DNA of 64,000 nt from contig NW_026947503.1 in NCBI RefSeq assembly GCF_034190915.1, forward strand, positions 27,920,532 to 27,984,531, in the 5' to 3' direction. The position numbers and the translations under genes are program-made. This DNA is from Cavia porcellus. Taxonomy: Eukaryota; Chordata; Mammalia; Rodentia; Caviidae. Positions 1 to 17,900 of this stretch are shown in pieces; position 1 is the stretch's first letter; each line of letters starts with the position of its first letter. The notes beneath the pieces were generated by a model. The model did no database searches. It was not told the DNA's origin and saw only the letters and a program-made list of their open reading frames with translations.

Positions 1-1134
1 GGGAGAAGTATGGGCGACACCTTCATTTTCTGCCCAGTCCAATTTGGAAAGTGATGGAAATTTTTCATCAGCTCAGATCGCTCACGATGAAGCATCATAC
101 GTTGTTTCTAATAGAAAGCAGAAATGATCGTGGATGTGTGGACATGGTCTATCAATATTTGGAGCTGCTCCTCAACTCATCCTATGTCTGTGCCACTGCT
201 CAGATTCGACTCCACATTACTCTACCGAGAGCTCTTATTATACTGGGTGCTAATGAAAATGTGCACATCCTTAACACGCTCTTTGCTGATGAAATATTTT
301 GAACTCTAAATTCATCTGGCACTGACGGAGAGCATATGCCATCTCAGTTTGTGTGGAGGGCTCAGCCAAGGGTTCTTCCTGGACTAGGAAATTAGTAGGA
401 GCCGCAGATGTACGCAGTCTGTGAGTCCCCATAATGGTGTGCAGGATATTTAATAGTATCTGTTGTGGAAGGGAGACGGATTTGAGGCAGTGTAGACTTC
501 AACATGTTTCCGAATGATTATCTTTCCTGGAAGAACTCAACCTCCTCAGTCTCCAAACACATTCTGAATATGTAGATTCTTTCATTAGGAAAGAGCAAGA
601 ATTTGCAGACTGGGAGAACACTGCCAAAATACCACTTTGTTTCTGTGACTTTGGGAGACTATCAGGTCTTGGGAATTAAGCATGTTCTAGACTGATTCAC
701 AACTCTGCTTCTAATCAGTATAGTCAGGTAGGTCTCACATGTTTGTTTCAAGTTAAACTTAACATAACATTCAGTTTGTGTTCTGAGCTTGTGCCTCTGG
801 TTGGCATATATAATTTTTGACAGAACACCATTTACATAGCATACAGAGGGAATATTCCAGAGATAAACCAAGTCATTGAGTCAGTCTACTGCTTATTTTA
901 CTTGTGCCATAAATGTTCAGGGGGAAGATTAGGACTTGTCTGAAGTTTATTGATGTTTTTAAGATCCTAGAGAGTACATAAAAGTCTCTCTAGTTTCACA
1001 GAACTACAAGTCATAAAGATGGGCAACTAAGATTTTCTTATATAAGTCACACTTTTACAGTGTAAGTGGTTTGATTATCTTAGATATTGGAGGGTATTGA
1101 TTACTGAATATTCAGGATGGTAGGGATTGGTCAT

Positions 1135-1240
1135 TGAGCACACTATTTATTATGGACCAGGTACTTGCCTACGTGTTTAGCAAGTATAATTTACCTTATG
1201 TGCTCTAACAGTAACTCCTTAAAGTTCCAAATGCTGTTGT
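1135..1240 (-). repeat. MIR-like SINE fragment
   Basis: The stretch with ...accaggtacttgcctacg... followed by ...taactccttaaag resembles the reverse complement of the MIR 3' half (GTGCCAGGCACT...TTTAATCCTCACAA). It is highly diverged and was assigned by eye. Confidence 0.45.
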
Positions 1241-1797
1241 CCCCTTGTCTTCTGTTAGACACTGGCTTTGGATGCTCTTAAGTTTTCATTTTTGTTCTCC
1301 TTGACCCAAGAGGCCATTACATTTTCTAGATTGACAGTGTCCTTGGGGCAAAAATGCCTTTTCTTCCTCGCTGGGTTTCAGCTTTCACTTTGATTTTGGC
1401 TTGATAATTCTTTCCTATCTTGTCAGCTCATTAGTATTTTTAAGAAGATATAAAAAAATGTTATCCATCATTTTTAGTTTTCCGTGGGAGAGTTGTCCAA
1501 ATATACTAGCCTGCCCTATTTCCAAGAATGGAAATCAAACTAGCTTATTTTACAGTTCACAAAAATAAGTTCAGAGAGGCCAGTGACTTGCTCACACCAT
1601 GGAGTTGGGCGAGGCTGAATCACTGCTGAAACAGGGCTCCCCTCAACTTCCAGGGCTAGGCTTTGTACAATTCATCTAGTCTGATAGCTTTGATCTCACT
1701 ATCAACAGAAGCCAAGTGATTTGGGTGATCAGATCCTAAGAATAATGAGCATGTATGGAAAAATCATAGAAATCAAGAATTCTATCTCTATTTCTTT

Positions 1798-1914
1798 CTT
1801 TCTTTTCTTTTTTTTTTCTTGTCTTTTTCATTTTTATCTGTACTGGGGATCGAACTCATGACTGCCTGCTTGCAAGGCAGGTGCTTATGCCGCTGAGCTA
1901 AATCCCCAGCCCCC
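1798..1914 (-). repeat. ID SINE (tRNA-Ala-derived), young
   Basis: The reverse complement reads GGGGCTGGGGATTTAGCTCA then GCGGCATAAGCACCTGCC, ending at a TTCGATCCCC B-box-like motif and an AAAAAGACAAG-type A-rich tail. The tail appears as the T-rich stretch at about 1798-1839. A 16-bp perfect target-site duplication, CTATCTCTATTTCTTT, lies at 1782-1797 and 1914-1929. The intact boxes and duplication point to a recent insertion. Confidence 0.93.
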
Positions 1915-2068
1915 TATCTCTATTTCTTTAAGTGGAGTGCTTGGTTCTACTTCTGCCCAAACGAACACCTGCAATTTAGCCCTGAAATGCCAGATGTTTT
2001 AGAGTGGCCTCATGTAGAACTAATACAAAAAATGACAATTTCCAGATTGCTCTGTTGCTGCTTCCCAG

Positions 2069-2086
2069 AGCAGCTGTCAGTCCTGG
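2069..2086 (+). other. Candidate 18-nt cryptic microexon
   Basis: The sequence AGCAGCTGTCAGTCCTGG is preceded by a TGC-containing pyrimidine stretch ending CTTCCCAG and followed by gtaagg. If included before the 6695 exon it would keep the frame and add about six residues without a stop. The TGC motifs upstream resemble those used by SRRM4 for neural microexons. There is no expression evidence; this is a hypothesis only. Confidence 0.15.
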
Positions 2087-3120
2087 GTAAGGTACCACAT
2101 CTATCCTAGTTGAAATAAAATCAGAAATTAGAGAAAATCTTGAACAGTTGAGCCCATTTCAGGTTTAGGGAAGAATAATTTTATATGCACTTGCTGTTCA
2201 TATCTCTTTTCTCTTTCTGTCGAGGCTTTCTTTGCTTTTCATTCCAATCTTGAGTGGAGGGTGGCAGGAGAAAAAGGGAAAGAAGAAAACTGAATATTTA
2301 GAAAACCCCTCATTACTACACTGTGCTAGTGGACTTCACGTACCTTTTTCCTGTGTATTGCTTTGTCTCACCATCTAGATGTACAGATTCCTTATATCAC
2401 AATATGTCTTTCTTGTCCTTGCAGTCTTCTAAGTCAGTGACTTACTAATGAGCCCAACCACTGTTCTGTGTCACACAAGGTACTCAGAGGTACTCAGAGT
2501 TAAGGATGTTTCTTTCCTATAAGGAACATATATCATAGTTTGGTATTGCATAAAATGTCTAGCTACATAGCTGTACATATACCCACATGGTTACTTCTGT
2601 ACTGAGTTCTATATACTTAATAAACTGTAATATCGAGTCAGCCTTATGTACTGTTTTTCAGATATCATGCATAACTCTGTGACATTCTGTCCTCTGTGTT
2701 GAGGGCTCGTTGACATTATTCCCAACGAATTCAGTGCTAGATTTAGTTAGGTTTCTTCTGAACAATGACTGGTAGTCATTGTCAGTTGTGTTTCATTCTT
2801 GCTTTCTCTGCTTAAAAATTTTGGCCCTTTTTCAGCAGATACTAAGTTCTTTACAATACAGATTTTGATAAACCCATCATATGTCTGGTTTTATTGTTTC
2901 AGTTTTTTTTTTATTATTTTAACCCCTTGATTCTCTCAAGTATTCATTTTATTCACTTATGATGTGACACAAGTGTGGTTGGAAACTGCCAAATAAATTT
3001 GTTCGTTCCATCTGGAGAGAAGTGAGAGGGGAAAGTGTTCTAGGTAGTTGTGGATAGGAAATTCTTACCACGGGGGCATTTATGGTGGTGGATAAGAGCC
3101 ATTACTTGTCCTACCATCTT

Positions 3121-3230
3121 TTTTTTTTTTTTTTTTTGTCTTTTTCCTTTTTATCGGTACCAGGGATCGAACTCACGACTGCCTGCTTGCAAAGCAGGTG
3201 CTTACGCCGCTGAGCTAAATCCCCAGCCCC
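3121..3230 (-). repeat. ID SINE (tRNA-Ala-derived), young
   Basis: This has the same structure as the copy at 1798. A T17 run and GTCTTTTTCCTTTTTATCGG form the reversed A-rich tail, then the reversed tRNA-like body ends GCTGAGCTAAATCCCCAGCC. A perfect 13-bp duplication, GTCCTACCATCTT, lies at 3108-3120 and 3231-3243. Confidence 0.95.
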
Positions 3231-3254
3231 GTCCTACCATCTTATAGCATCTGT

Positions 3255-3360
3255 ACTTTTGTTCCAGCTCTGCTACTGACTGATAGCTTGGGCAAGTTTT
3301 TAATACCATTTTAGCTTTAGTTTTATGATACATAAAATTGGGATATGATTAGATATGTGT
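3255..3360 (+). repeat. MIR-like SINE fragment
   Basis: The stretch 'ctctgctactgactgata' then 'cttgggcaagtttt' matches the MIR consensus CTCTGCCACTTACTAGCTG...CTTGGGCAAGTTA, and 'cataaaattgggat' matches TGTAAAATGGGGAT. Confidence 0.75.
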
Positions 3361-3684
3361 TGAGCAGCATCTTAGTACATATTTAGGCTCATTCCCTATG
3401 AAGTGATACTGTTGTTGAGGGAAGTGAGGAACAATTTAGGTAAAGAAAATTGCAGGAATAAAGACATGGCAGTGTCCAAGAGTGTGCAGTGTCCAGCAGG
3501 GAGCAAGGGATGACCATTTACATGGTGCACATAAAAATGAGTCCAGGTAAGAATGACGGGGACACAGATGAGATGGGAGGGTGTCCTAGACAAGACTTTT
3601 AAGATAAGGCAGGAGAAGGCTACTCTAAGTAGTATGGGCATGATTTGGCCTGTTTCTGATAGTATGGTCTCCTGGTTGTCCACC

Positions 3685-3815
3685 ACCTGGACATATGCAT
3701 GTTACCTAGCATACTTGTTAAAAACACAATTTTCTTGGCCTCACTCCTAGAGTTCCAGACTCAGCAGGTCTGAGATGGGCCCTAGGAACTCACTTTGAAA
3801 TAAGCATGCCAGATA
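3685..3815 (+). repeat. MER5A-like hAT DNA transposon fragment
   Basis: This contains CTTGTTAAAAACACAAT, a CCTCACTCCTAGAGTTCCAG stretch and CAGCAGGTCTGAGATGGGCC. These parallel the MER5A consensus (CTTGTTAAAACACAGATT, CCCACCCCCAGAGTTTCTGA, CAGTAGGTCTGGGGTGGGGC). Confidence 0.75.
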
Positions 3816-4304
3816 TAGGTGGAGATACTTTGTGATACACTCAGCTAGTCATTGAGAAAAATACTTGCTCACCGACTGACAGGTCTGGTGAAACTTAGTA
3901 GAGGCAAAATGGAAATGAATGACCGAAAAGTGGCATGTTTGCCTTCATTATGAATTGCTGCTGTCCAAGCTGTACCTTTGTCTCTTCTTGCTGTAGATAA
4001 ATGAACACCAGTTACATAGATTTTTTTTCGCAAGGTAAAATACAATTAAAATTCATATGATGGTTGTATTTATTGGATTTGATGGAGCTAGTGATTTGTC
4101 CTCATCTTCTAGATCTAACGGGAGGCAATGGGAGGCAAGAGTCTGTTCCAAAGAGAGCAATAAAGGGGAGGAAACAGAAAGGAAAGCACAGCGGCTCAAG
4201 GTCAGGAAAATAGAAAGATGGAGACTGGAAAAGAGAAGTCAGATATGATTGGCTGAGAATTTATTGTGAAGGAACCCAGCCAGTATTTAACCTGTTTTGA
4301 AAAA

Positions 4305-4450
4305 GCTTGACTTCCAGCGTTTTTAATTAGTGGATTGCTCGCTTTTGAAACTGCCCAGTTGGGAATACTCAAGTTTTGATGTGTTTTATCTGTTTGCTAA
4401 TTAGCAGGCTGCTGGTTGACCATCATTTTCCCTTTATTGGTGGACAGGAG
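4305..4450. promoter_or_regulatory. Possible conserved non-coding element
   Basis: This block has TTTTTAATTAGTGG and TTTGCTAATTAGCAGGCTGC, which are homeodomain-type TAATTA cores, within otherwise unique non-repeat sequence. Conservation cannot be measured here. The call rests on motif density and lack of repeat character. Confidence 0.3.
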
Positions 4451-6424
4451 ATGTATACAAAGGTCTTGTGAAACATTTCGACTTGAGTCTGAGTTCAAAT
4501 GTGTATGAACCTGCATCTAGAAGATCTTATTAAATTATAAATCAAATTCTCTTACATCTTGTTCTCCAGTTTGATTTCATTTTTTCTCCTCTAGAATAGG
4601 GCTTGTAAATCTCTACACAGTTGACATGTGGAACCAGAATACTTAAGGTTGTAGAAGGCTGTTCTGTACCTGTGTAGGATCTTTAGCAGTGTACCTCACC
4701 TCTACCCTCAAGATAATAGGACCTGTCACCAAATGGTAACAACCAAAACTGTCTCCCCAGCTGCCAATGTCTTCTGGGGGCAAAATGATCCTGGTAGATA
4801 CTACTGACCTACCCTGGTAGATAACAATAACAGTATTATCTCTGCAGACTTTGTATGTTTAAAGTCCTATTTTCAAGTTGAAAGGATAAATTTATAAGTC
4901 CAAACAATATGAAGTCTTTTGCTAGAAGGATTCAAATATGTTCCCTTATTACTTTTTGGCTGCATTGAAGAAGAGAAAGCTGTTAAAATAATCGAGTCTG
5001 GCTTCTACAGGTGAAAATGAAGTCAGGTTGTGACCATCAGTGATTGAAAGATTTTGTTATTTATATGCTCTTTTTCGGTCTGAAAATACTTGGTTTTTTT
5101 AGGTAAAAGTAAAGACAGCTATGTAGGTTGCAAAATTCAGTCGTGTAAGGATCTCAGAGGGTTACAGTAACTTCTTTATGTAGTTCAGTTCACCACATAT
5201 ACAATAAACAGCAGATTTGGGGCAAGTTTTACACCTTTTCTCCGGATGTGATTCATCCCCAGAGTTTTGTTCATGTGCCCGAGAGTACACCAAGCACTGA
5301 TTCTAACTGTCCACCGGGAACATCTGTTTGTAGTTGTGCTGCTTTCTGAAGCACCAACTTTAAGAGGAGCTGACATACTATTTGTAGGAAGGAGGGAAGG
5401 AGGCAGGAAGAGAGCCAGAGTGAGCGTGAGGGAGACAATGAGCAAGAAAGAGGGACGGAGTCTAGTGTCAAATAGGCTGGTTGCTGTTGCTGTTCTCTCT
5501 TAAAATACTCTGTAACACTCTGTACTATACTGTTCCCAAAATCAATCAGTCAATTACACGGTGATTACTTCTGCAAATAAAGTAGCAGTAATAAAAGGAG
5601 TGACATTAGATTATTAAGAGAATAAACTTTATGTCTGAAATGTTAGGAAACATAATAAATGGGATTTTGTCGCCTGGACCAGGGTTTTACTCCCTCTTCC
5701 ACTACTATCAGAGAATGTGGGTGATGTCTGTTATCAACTGTGATCAAAATCACATAACAGGGAAATGTTTTATGCTTACAGTGGGCCTTTCATCAAAAAT
5801 CACAAAACCATTGCTAAATGTAGAGTGAGTAATTTTAAATGCTGCAATGTTTTAAGTAATTAATATGATAACCCTCTATTTGGGTACCCCTCTCCCCATA
5901 GAAAACAACATAATCCATTGGTTTCAGATCCATGCTGGGAAAGAATTTAGTGAATTCCAGTTTTCCAGGTTAAGTTGGTTCCTTCACCAGTATTTATCTA
6001 TGTAAAACATGGCTTTGTGATTTCATAGTAACTTTCATTTTCACAACTGAAAACCCAGATTAAAGATTGGAGGCCAAGTGTTACATCTAGTTAAAACGAT
6101 TTTTAAAAGAGAAAGTTTTGTTTCAATATTGAAAAAAAAAAAAAAACCTTCAAATAACCCTGAGAGCCCTGTAATGTGCTGATGGAGGTATGCCACTGAA
6201 TACTTTTTTTATTTCATGTTTTGTGTTGCTTCTTTTTTGTCTGCCATAATAAATCTTGGCTAGAGAGCTGGAAGTATCCAGAATCACTGTGGCAAGGATG
6301 CTGAACCCGTTAGTATGGATATTTATCTCAATTTAACTTCTCTTTTGGTTTAAGGTTGTGTTATTGTATGTTATAAACTTATTTTGCTAAAGAATTTCAG
6401 TAAAACTTGCAGTTTAATGTCTAT

Positions 6425-6630
6425 AAAAATCAAGGCAATCAAACATTTTGAAGGATTGAAACTAATTTTTATGTGCATGCCTCTGGTTCCTGAGGGTCCA
6501 GTTCATTTCTGCTGTGAATTTAAATGAGTTAATTTAAGTAGATAGGTCAGAAGCCACTATCATCGTGGTAGTCCGGTGCCTGGTTCTTAATTAAAGGCAA
6601 CAGGAGATTAATTTGAAACATTAATTTCAA
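6425..6630. promoter_or_regulatory. Possible conserved element just upstream of exon
   Basis: The sequence contains TTAATTAAAGGCAACAGG, GATTAATTTG and CATTAATTTC within about 60 bp, lying 65-270 bp upstream of the exon at 6695. It may be a homeodomain-site cluster or a splicing-related conserved flank. Inferred from motifs only. Confidence 0.25.
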
Positions 6631-6672
6631 AGTGCATACACAGAAAGAAAGAATTATTGCAAGAAAGCCTAA

Positions 6673-6795
<123 letters not shown>

Positions 6796-6868
6796 TGAAA
6801 TATGTAAATTGACAAACCAAAGGTGAGTTTTTCCATATACACAGGTACACACACATATGTCTGAACAG

Positions 6869-6870
<2 letters not shown>

Positions 6871-6910
<40 letters not shown>
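6871..6910. repeat. (AC)20 microsatellite
   Basis: This is an uninterrupted AC dinucleotide tract 115 bp downstream of the exon ending at 6756. It produces spurious cysteine/valine ORFs on the minus strand. CA repeats close to donors can bind hnRNP L and affect splicing, so its closeness to the exon may matter; that is inference. Confidence 0.97.
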
Positions 6911-6913
<3 letters not shown>

Positions 6914-7379
6914 AAATTTAATGAGGATCGACTTGCTTTGGGATTTTTTTTTTCATTCTCTTATTAGATACTGTTATGGAATTTACTCCTGTTCCATTTG
7001 TGCTAACCAAAAGAATCCTTTATAAAATATATGATCTTAGATTTTTCCAATTGTTGATCTAGTATTATAGAAAGTCATATGTTAAAAACAACACCATCCC
7101 TGTAATGGATTGGTGGAACAGATTAAAGGTTACACATGAAGAGGCAGCATGAGTTTCTAGCCTACCGATATAATCTGAGTAATAAATTTGAGTCTATTTC
7201 ACCCTGTATGTGTTACAAGTCTACTAGTATGGTCTTGAGTCCTCAGCTGGATTTATTCATTTTTCTGGTGTCATATCTTTGCTGCCCATTTCCGCTGTTT
7301 CCATCATCATTGGTTGCTCCTTTGAGTGTAATGGAAGATCATAGGATAGGGGAGGGGAGGCGACTTAGTCATGTGGTTC

Positions 7380-7450
7380 CACAAGGGTGTGACCCTGGAT
7401 GTGTCATTTCATCTCTGTAGGCCTCTTTTTATTGAGTCGTAAAATGTAAA
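7380..7450 (+). repeat. MIR-like SINE fragment
   Basis: The run 'gtgaccctggatgtgtcatttcatctctgtaggcctc' and then 'tcgtaaaatg' match the central MIR region (GTGACCTTGGGCAAGTCACT, CTCTGTGCCTC, TGTAAAATG). Confidence 0.6.
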
Positions 7451-9599
7451 TCCAAAAGCAGAGTCTCTTTGTGTTTCTTCTACTTTAAATACTGTAAACA
7501 TGATTTTGTATAAAATGTCTTTTATTCCATTCATTTCAGCTTTTACCTTTTATTAGCACGTGTTTATTAGTTCATACTGATTCCATTCCTTGTGTGAGTT
7601 GGTCCATGCATGTAGCATATCTGGATTCTTCTTTTGCCTCCCCCTCCCTGAACTCCTGATCCCCTTCTCATGTGGAAAGGATCTGTCTCCCTACTTTATT
7701 ATCTTTTATTTTACTCTTTATTTATATTTTGTGTTTCTCATATAAAAGAAACCATGTGTTCTTTATGCTTTGTGTGTGGTGACTTTAGCTGAATCTTTTC
7801 TTAGTTCTCCTAAATTCATGCAAGTTTTATACTTCATATGATGTCCCAAGTTAAAAGTAGAGCTAATGCACCTGCCAAAACAAACCTGTCTCCCTTCCCC
7901 AGCTGACTGAAGGTAAAGCAAGCATTATAGTAGGAGAATAATATTTTACTGCAAGTGCGCATTTCAGTTTAGGATGGGAGGGTCTCTATTTTGGCATTAG
8001 AGATAGAGGAGGTCTTGAGGCTGTCAGAACATTGACATTTAAGTAAGTCATAGTTACACATTTCCACCTGTCCTTCACTGTGTGAGCCTCACACTGGTCT
8101 TCTGGGTGTAGCAGGATCTCTAAGCTTACTGAGAACTTTGTTGAGCCTTACACCAGCTGTCGAGCTTGACATTCTAATGCATTATATGGATGGGCCGAGG
8201 AAATCTTTCCTTCTCCTCATGTTACAGTCTGCACTTGGAGAAATAAATCCATTCCCTTTGACAGCAACTAAAGATGACAGAGCTTCCCCCTATTGTTCAG
8301 TTCATTCAGATTTACTTAATTTTTTTTCCTATGTATAGTTACAGTGTATATAATTTTTACAGTACTGTGAATGCGAAACTGAATACACATAGTAAGAATA
8401 GGAAATTATTAGTTAAAATTTAATAACTTTAATCAAGTTTTGGTGAAGTCCATTTAGAATCATTCTGACTTTTAAATTTAGCTTTTATTGTGTATCATTT
8501 TTCTTGAGGAACGCATTGATGAATAATTTTGCATTTGTGTATGTTGGAAGTTATATTTTTTAAATCCAAGAAGTTTGCCCAGGATAGATTATTTGTAGAA
8601 TTGTACCTGGACAACCTTGCAAGTCTGTCTCCTTTTGCATTCAAGTGGTGATATTATTTTTTATTTGTAGTACTATGCCAAGACTCAAGTTAGATAATGT
8701 AAATTACATTTTTAGCCTACTATGTAGGATGATGATACTTAATGAAAATAATTGTTGTGGTGCAGTGTCTGCTATAGAAATTTCCTAACAAATATTTAAA
8801 ATGTAGCATCTTTTTGTATGTTCACATACTGACACCACTAGATTACAGCATCATCCAAGTTAATTTTTATAAATGGGAAAAGACAGTTAAAATGGTGGTT
8901 TTTTAGGGTTTGGGTCAGTATCTAGTGTGGCAATATGGCTTTTCAGTGTCACACAATATCCATGTATTTTGTGTAGGCAGAGCCTGCCCTTTGGCTGACA
9001 CCCAACTGATACTACTAAGTAAATTTGACTTAGACTTTATGGGCATTTCAGCCAGCTGAGCAGTTACTTTTTTGGGGGGAGGAAATCACTTTATGCACTT
9101 TCGGCAAAGATTTGAATCATATAATACAGATGATTTTAACTCTTTTCTACATGTTATCAAATTTCTCCATTAAATTTAAACCGAGAGCTTAAATATACTT
9201 TTAAATTCTCAACAAACCAAGGAGATGATTATAATAATGAAAAATTTTTGCCAAAAATTGTTGCTTTAGAATTCTTTTTTTGCGTATGTGTGGCATACTA
9301 TGTCCAAGTCTATTAATACTAATTTATGCTAAAGCATTTAATTCATTCATAATTATATTCTAATCTTTATATTCTTACCAATAGAAGCAGCCAATTCTCT
9401 AACAAGCATAACAGTAACTATAGTAAGACCTTAAATGTTGAATATCATATAACTTTAAGTTGTTGTCTAAGTTGCTTTACTCTGGTTTTCTAAAAAATAA
9501 ACCATTGTAGGTTATGAATCATTTTTCCTTTATAGCACAATCATGGTTTAATGAAGACTTAGCAGAAAAAAAATTAATGTTTTTCAATGTACTTCATAT

Positions 9600-9690
9600 T
9601 TGTATGGTGTTTTATATCCATTATTTCACTTAATCATATTAACAACTCCATGTAGTTGGTACCATTGTTATTATTCTCAAGAACATTGAA
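9600..9690 (-). repeat. MIR-like SINE fragment
   Basis: The run 'ttatatccattatttcac', then 'ttaatcatattaacaactc' and 'ggtaccattgttattatt' resembles the reversed MIR 3' portion (CATTATCTCATTTAATCCTC, GGTACTATTATTATCC). It lies 160 bp upstream of the exon at 9854. Confidence 0.6.
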
Positions 9691-9817
9691 CTCTGTGGAC
9701 TCTAGAAGTCTGATGAACACCATCCCTGGAAAGAGGTTCCGGAGAGGAAGAATAGACTCTGGCTTTGGCTGAGAGAGGTTTCAGCAGTGGGGATGTATTT
9801 ATGTGCTGATGTATTAA

Positions 9818-14880
<5,063 letters not shown>

Positions 14881-14889
14881 TCTTTTGTT

Positions 14890-14963
14890 GCATTTGTGAT
14901 AAAACCCAGGACCCTGCACATGCTAGGCAAGTGCGCTACCATAAGCTTCTTCCCTCACCCTGG
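14890..14963 (-). repeat. ID-like SINE, old
   Basis: The run 'gataaaacccaggaccctgcacatgctaggcaagtgcgctacc' is the reversed ID body (GCACTTGCCTAGCATGTGCAGGG...). It is diverged, with no clear tail or target duplication. Confidence 0.75.
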
Positions 14964-17900
14964 TATGTTTTTGATGGTATTTTTTATCTTGAAGTTATTT
15001 GAGTATCATGTGTTGGGTTGATAATGTAATACTGGCTATTTTTGAAAGAAATCTTTAATAAATGACTTATTTGATTTTATTTTCTTTATGAGAGTTTTGA
15101 TTTTCTTTAGTATGTTAAATTTCCTCTTGAAATACTAGCAAATATAACTGTTTTGGGTGTCATCACAAATTGTTCTAGACATCTTGACTCTTTATGTAAG
15201 GCAGAGAGTCAGCAAGCCGAAGTTTTCTAGAGTTTTGCTATACCTGCCAGTGGGTATCATTTCGTTTCAGCATCTTTAAACATCTGAGGGCAGACCAGTC
15301 CTTTGGATAGTCTCTGAGGTCATTTCCTCCTCTGGTGACCCATTGATCTTTTGGTTATACCACTTTTTTCCTGAAACTATATTTTATATTTAAAATGGTT
15401 TTATTGCTTCTATTTCATTAATCTCTATCTTGTGAACTCTTTCAAATAACTTAATTATGGTGCATTTTCCAAATTAATTTCTTAAAGCTCAATGTGATGA
15501 CTGCAAATCAAGTCATTCTAAATCTCTAAGGAATTAGGTGGGTTTGGAATAAATAATAATTTAGTAGTTTGAATCTCTAGAAAAAATTATGCCTAGGTTT
15601 GTGATTGTTACATGGTTAAAGGACTTCAATAAATGGCTGTTAGTGGTTTAATACATAAATAAGTCATGGAATCAGTTATATAGGGTTTAAAACCTGAATG
15701 AAAAGCCCATAAATTGAAATCTGGACTATATCTTACTGCATTAGCAAGAAAACCCTAAACCAAAGTCAGACATACAGAATTCGGTTTTTATTTTACAGCT
15801 TTACGTCTTTCCCTCTACAGAATATTTTCTTAATGTTGGGATATGGCTCATGTTACAGCATGGTAGATTTCAGTTTTTAGTGTACACATGCACCAAAGAT
15901 TATTTGATGTTTAAGAGGTAATAAATGAAACCAATAATATTTTGAAAGACTATTGAAAAAAAAGTTGATTGCTCTCAGTATTTAGATAATTTCTTTCCCT
16001 TTGTCCAGTCAGTGAACATTTCTGTTCTTTCATTAGTTTTGCTTCCTTTACATTTTAGTGCCTACCCTTTGACACAACACAATTAATGCAATAACGGTCA
16101 GTCTGCTTACTAAACCTGTTACAGAATTTAGAAGAACTTTTAAGCAGAAAAAATATTACTTGAAACTGAAAAAAAAAAACCATATGTGTGAGCCTTCTAG
16201 ATACCACAGGAAGACTTATCACAGGGAAAATTACTGACCCTAAGATAATTAAATTATTTAAAATTCACATAATAGTAAAAATCAGTTTGGATCAGTTAGG
16301 AATGCTTTTGCTTGGAAGCAGTGGAATATTTAACCAGCAGTTGTTTAAAAATAAATTTTCTAGGAGTCTGGGAGCAGGCCACTGCTAGATTTGGTTTGCA
16401 GTTCAGCCATGTCAAGACTGGTGGCTCTTTTGTCCTTCCCTCATCATCTCAAGATTGTCACAGCTTCAAATGCTGAGTTTGAGAGGGAGTTTAACGGTGT
16501 CTGTCCTGCCCACTCCCCAGGTCACCTGGCTGCAGAGGCAGGCAGTATAAACTGATGAGAGATGACAGTGGGGAATTAATACTGGCATTACCAACTCATG
16601 GTGTTTGATTCACGGTTTACTATTTTTCAAGAAAAATTATGTAACTTTTTATTGGATAGTTTTGAAAATTAAGAACCCCATAATAAAATATAAAACACAT
16701 GTCTTAATTTTAAATTCTGATCAGCAAAATTAGAGTGAAAGATAAGGACAGGGAGTAGATATAAAAGTGTTAAAGAGGAAGACAGAGAAAGGGTAGGCAT
16801 GGGAGTAGCAGATGGGGAAAAAGCATTTGAGACTTATTTCATGTACACATTCAAGGTCTGAGCCTGCATTACCCAGAATTCATCTCTTAGGTCTTTGTCT
16901 TGACCCCTGCCAACCTGTACAGAGTGCCTTGGTAGTGTAGCAGGTTTTCAGCTCTGATGGTTTATGGCAAAGCCAAAGGCCAGTCTCAGTCCCACTGCAT
17001 CTTTCATGCCTCTTCAGAGCAAGCCTGGCCCCCGACAGTGGCATGGTGCTAGGTCAAGACTTCTTTCCCCCTGACCAACGGCCTCCAGCTGGCTGCCGTG
17101 CCACTGTGGAACACTCAACAAGAATGCCCACAGCCTGGAGCAACAGGATATTTCGTTTACTGTATACATTGTTGTATTTGTGGATTTTCAACAGGGAGAA
17201 TTAAGTACAGTCATTTGAAGACACTTATTTTCGTTCCAAAACTGGGTGAAGGTGAGAGCTGGATCCAACTTTTGGTCAGAAGTTTCCCAGCCCTGTTGAA
17301 CGGCATCCTGGCAGAGGTCAGGTGGATGAGAACCTAGGCACAGGGCGGACCTTCTTGGCAGACAGGATGTGAATTAAACAGTGCTGTTTTTATTTAGTAG
17401 AAAAGTCTTTGCTCTAAGTTTTTAATTGGGAAAAGGGTTTGAATTTTGCATAACCTTGACACAACATGTCTGTGCGAGCATTAATCAGTACCTGCTTGAC
17501 CTCACGAGGGCCAGCATTTGCTAAGGCCCTCATTGCCCGGACACCTAGAGAATGATGTCAGCGTGGTTCACTGGTATGTGAACCTGACATCTCTGAACAC
17601 TGTGTGGACCTCATGTGTCCCGATGACTTTTAAGACAAATGAGACTGTTTGCTTTGCATGTTACCTCCCATTAGAGCTAGAGAAGCTGAAAAGTTCAATT
17701 CTAAGCACCGCGTGTTTTACGAGGCCCCTTGGCATTGCTCCCACTGTAGGTCATTTCACCCATAGTCTTGGTTTTTGCCCTTCATGCTAATGGGATATTG
17801 AGCAAACATGTTATGAGTTCCAACTTGTTACATTGGTGAGGACACTGACGCTGACCATACCTTCTCCCGAGAGCATCGTGAGAGGCTGGACAACTCCGCG

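Noticed and set aside
3547..3552. Perfect donor-like CAG|gtaaga
   Set aside because: No acceptor with a credible polypyrimidine tract lies at a suitable distance upstream, so it is probably a decoy site.
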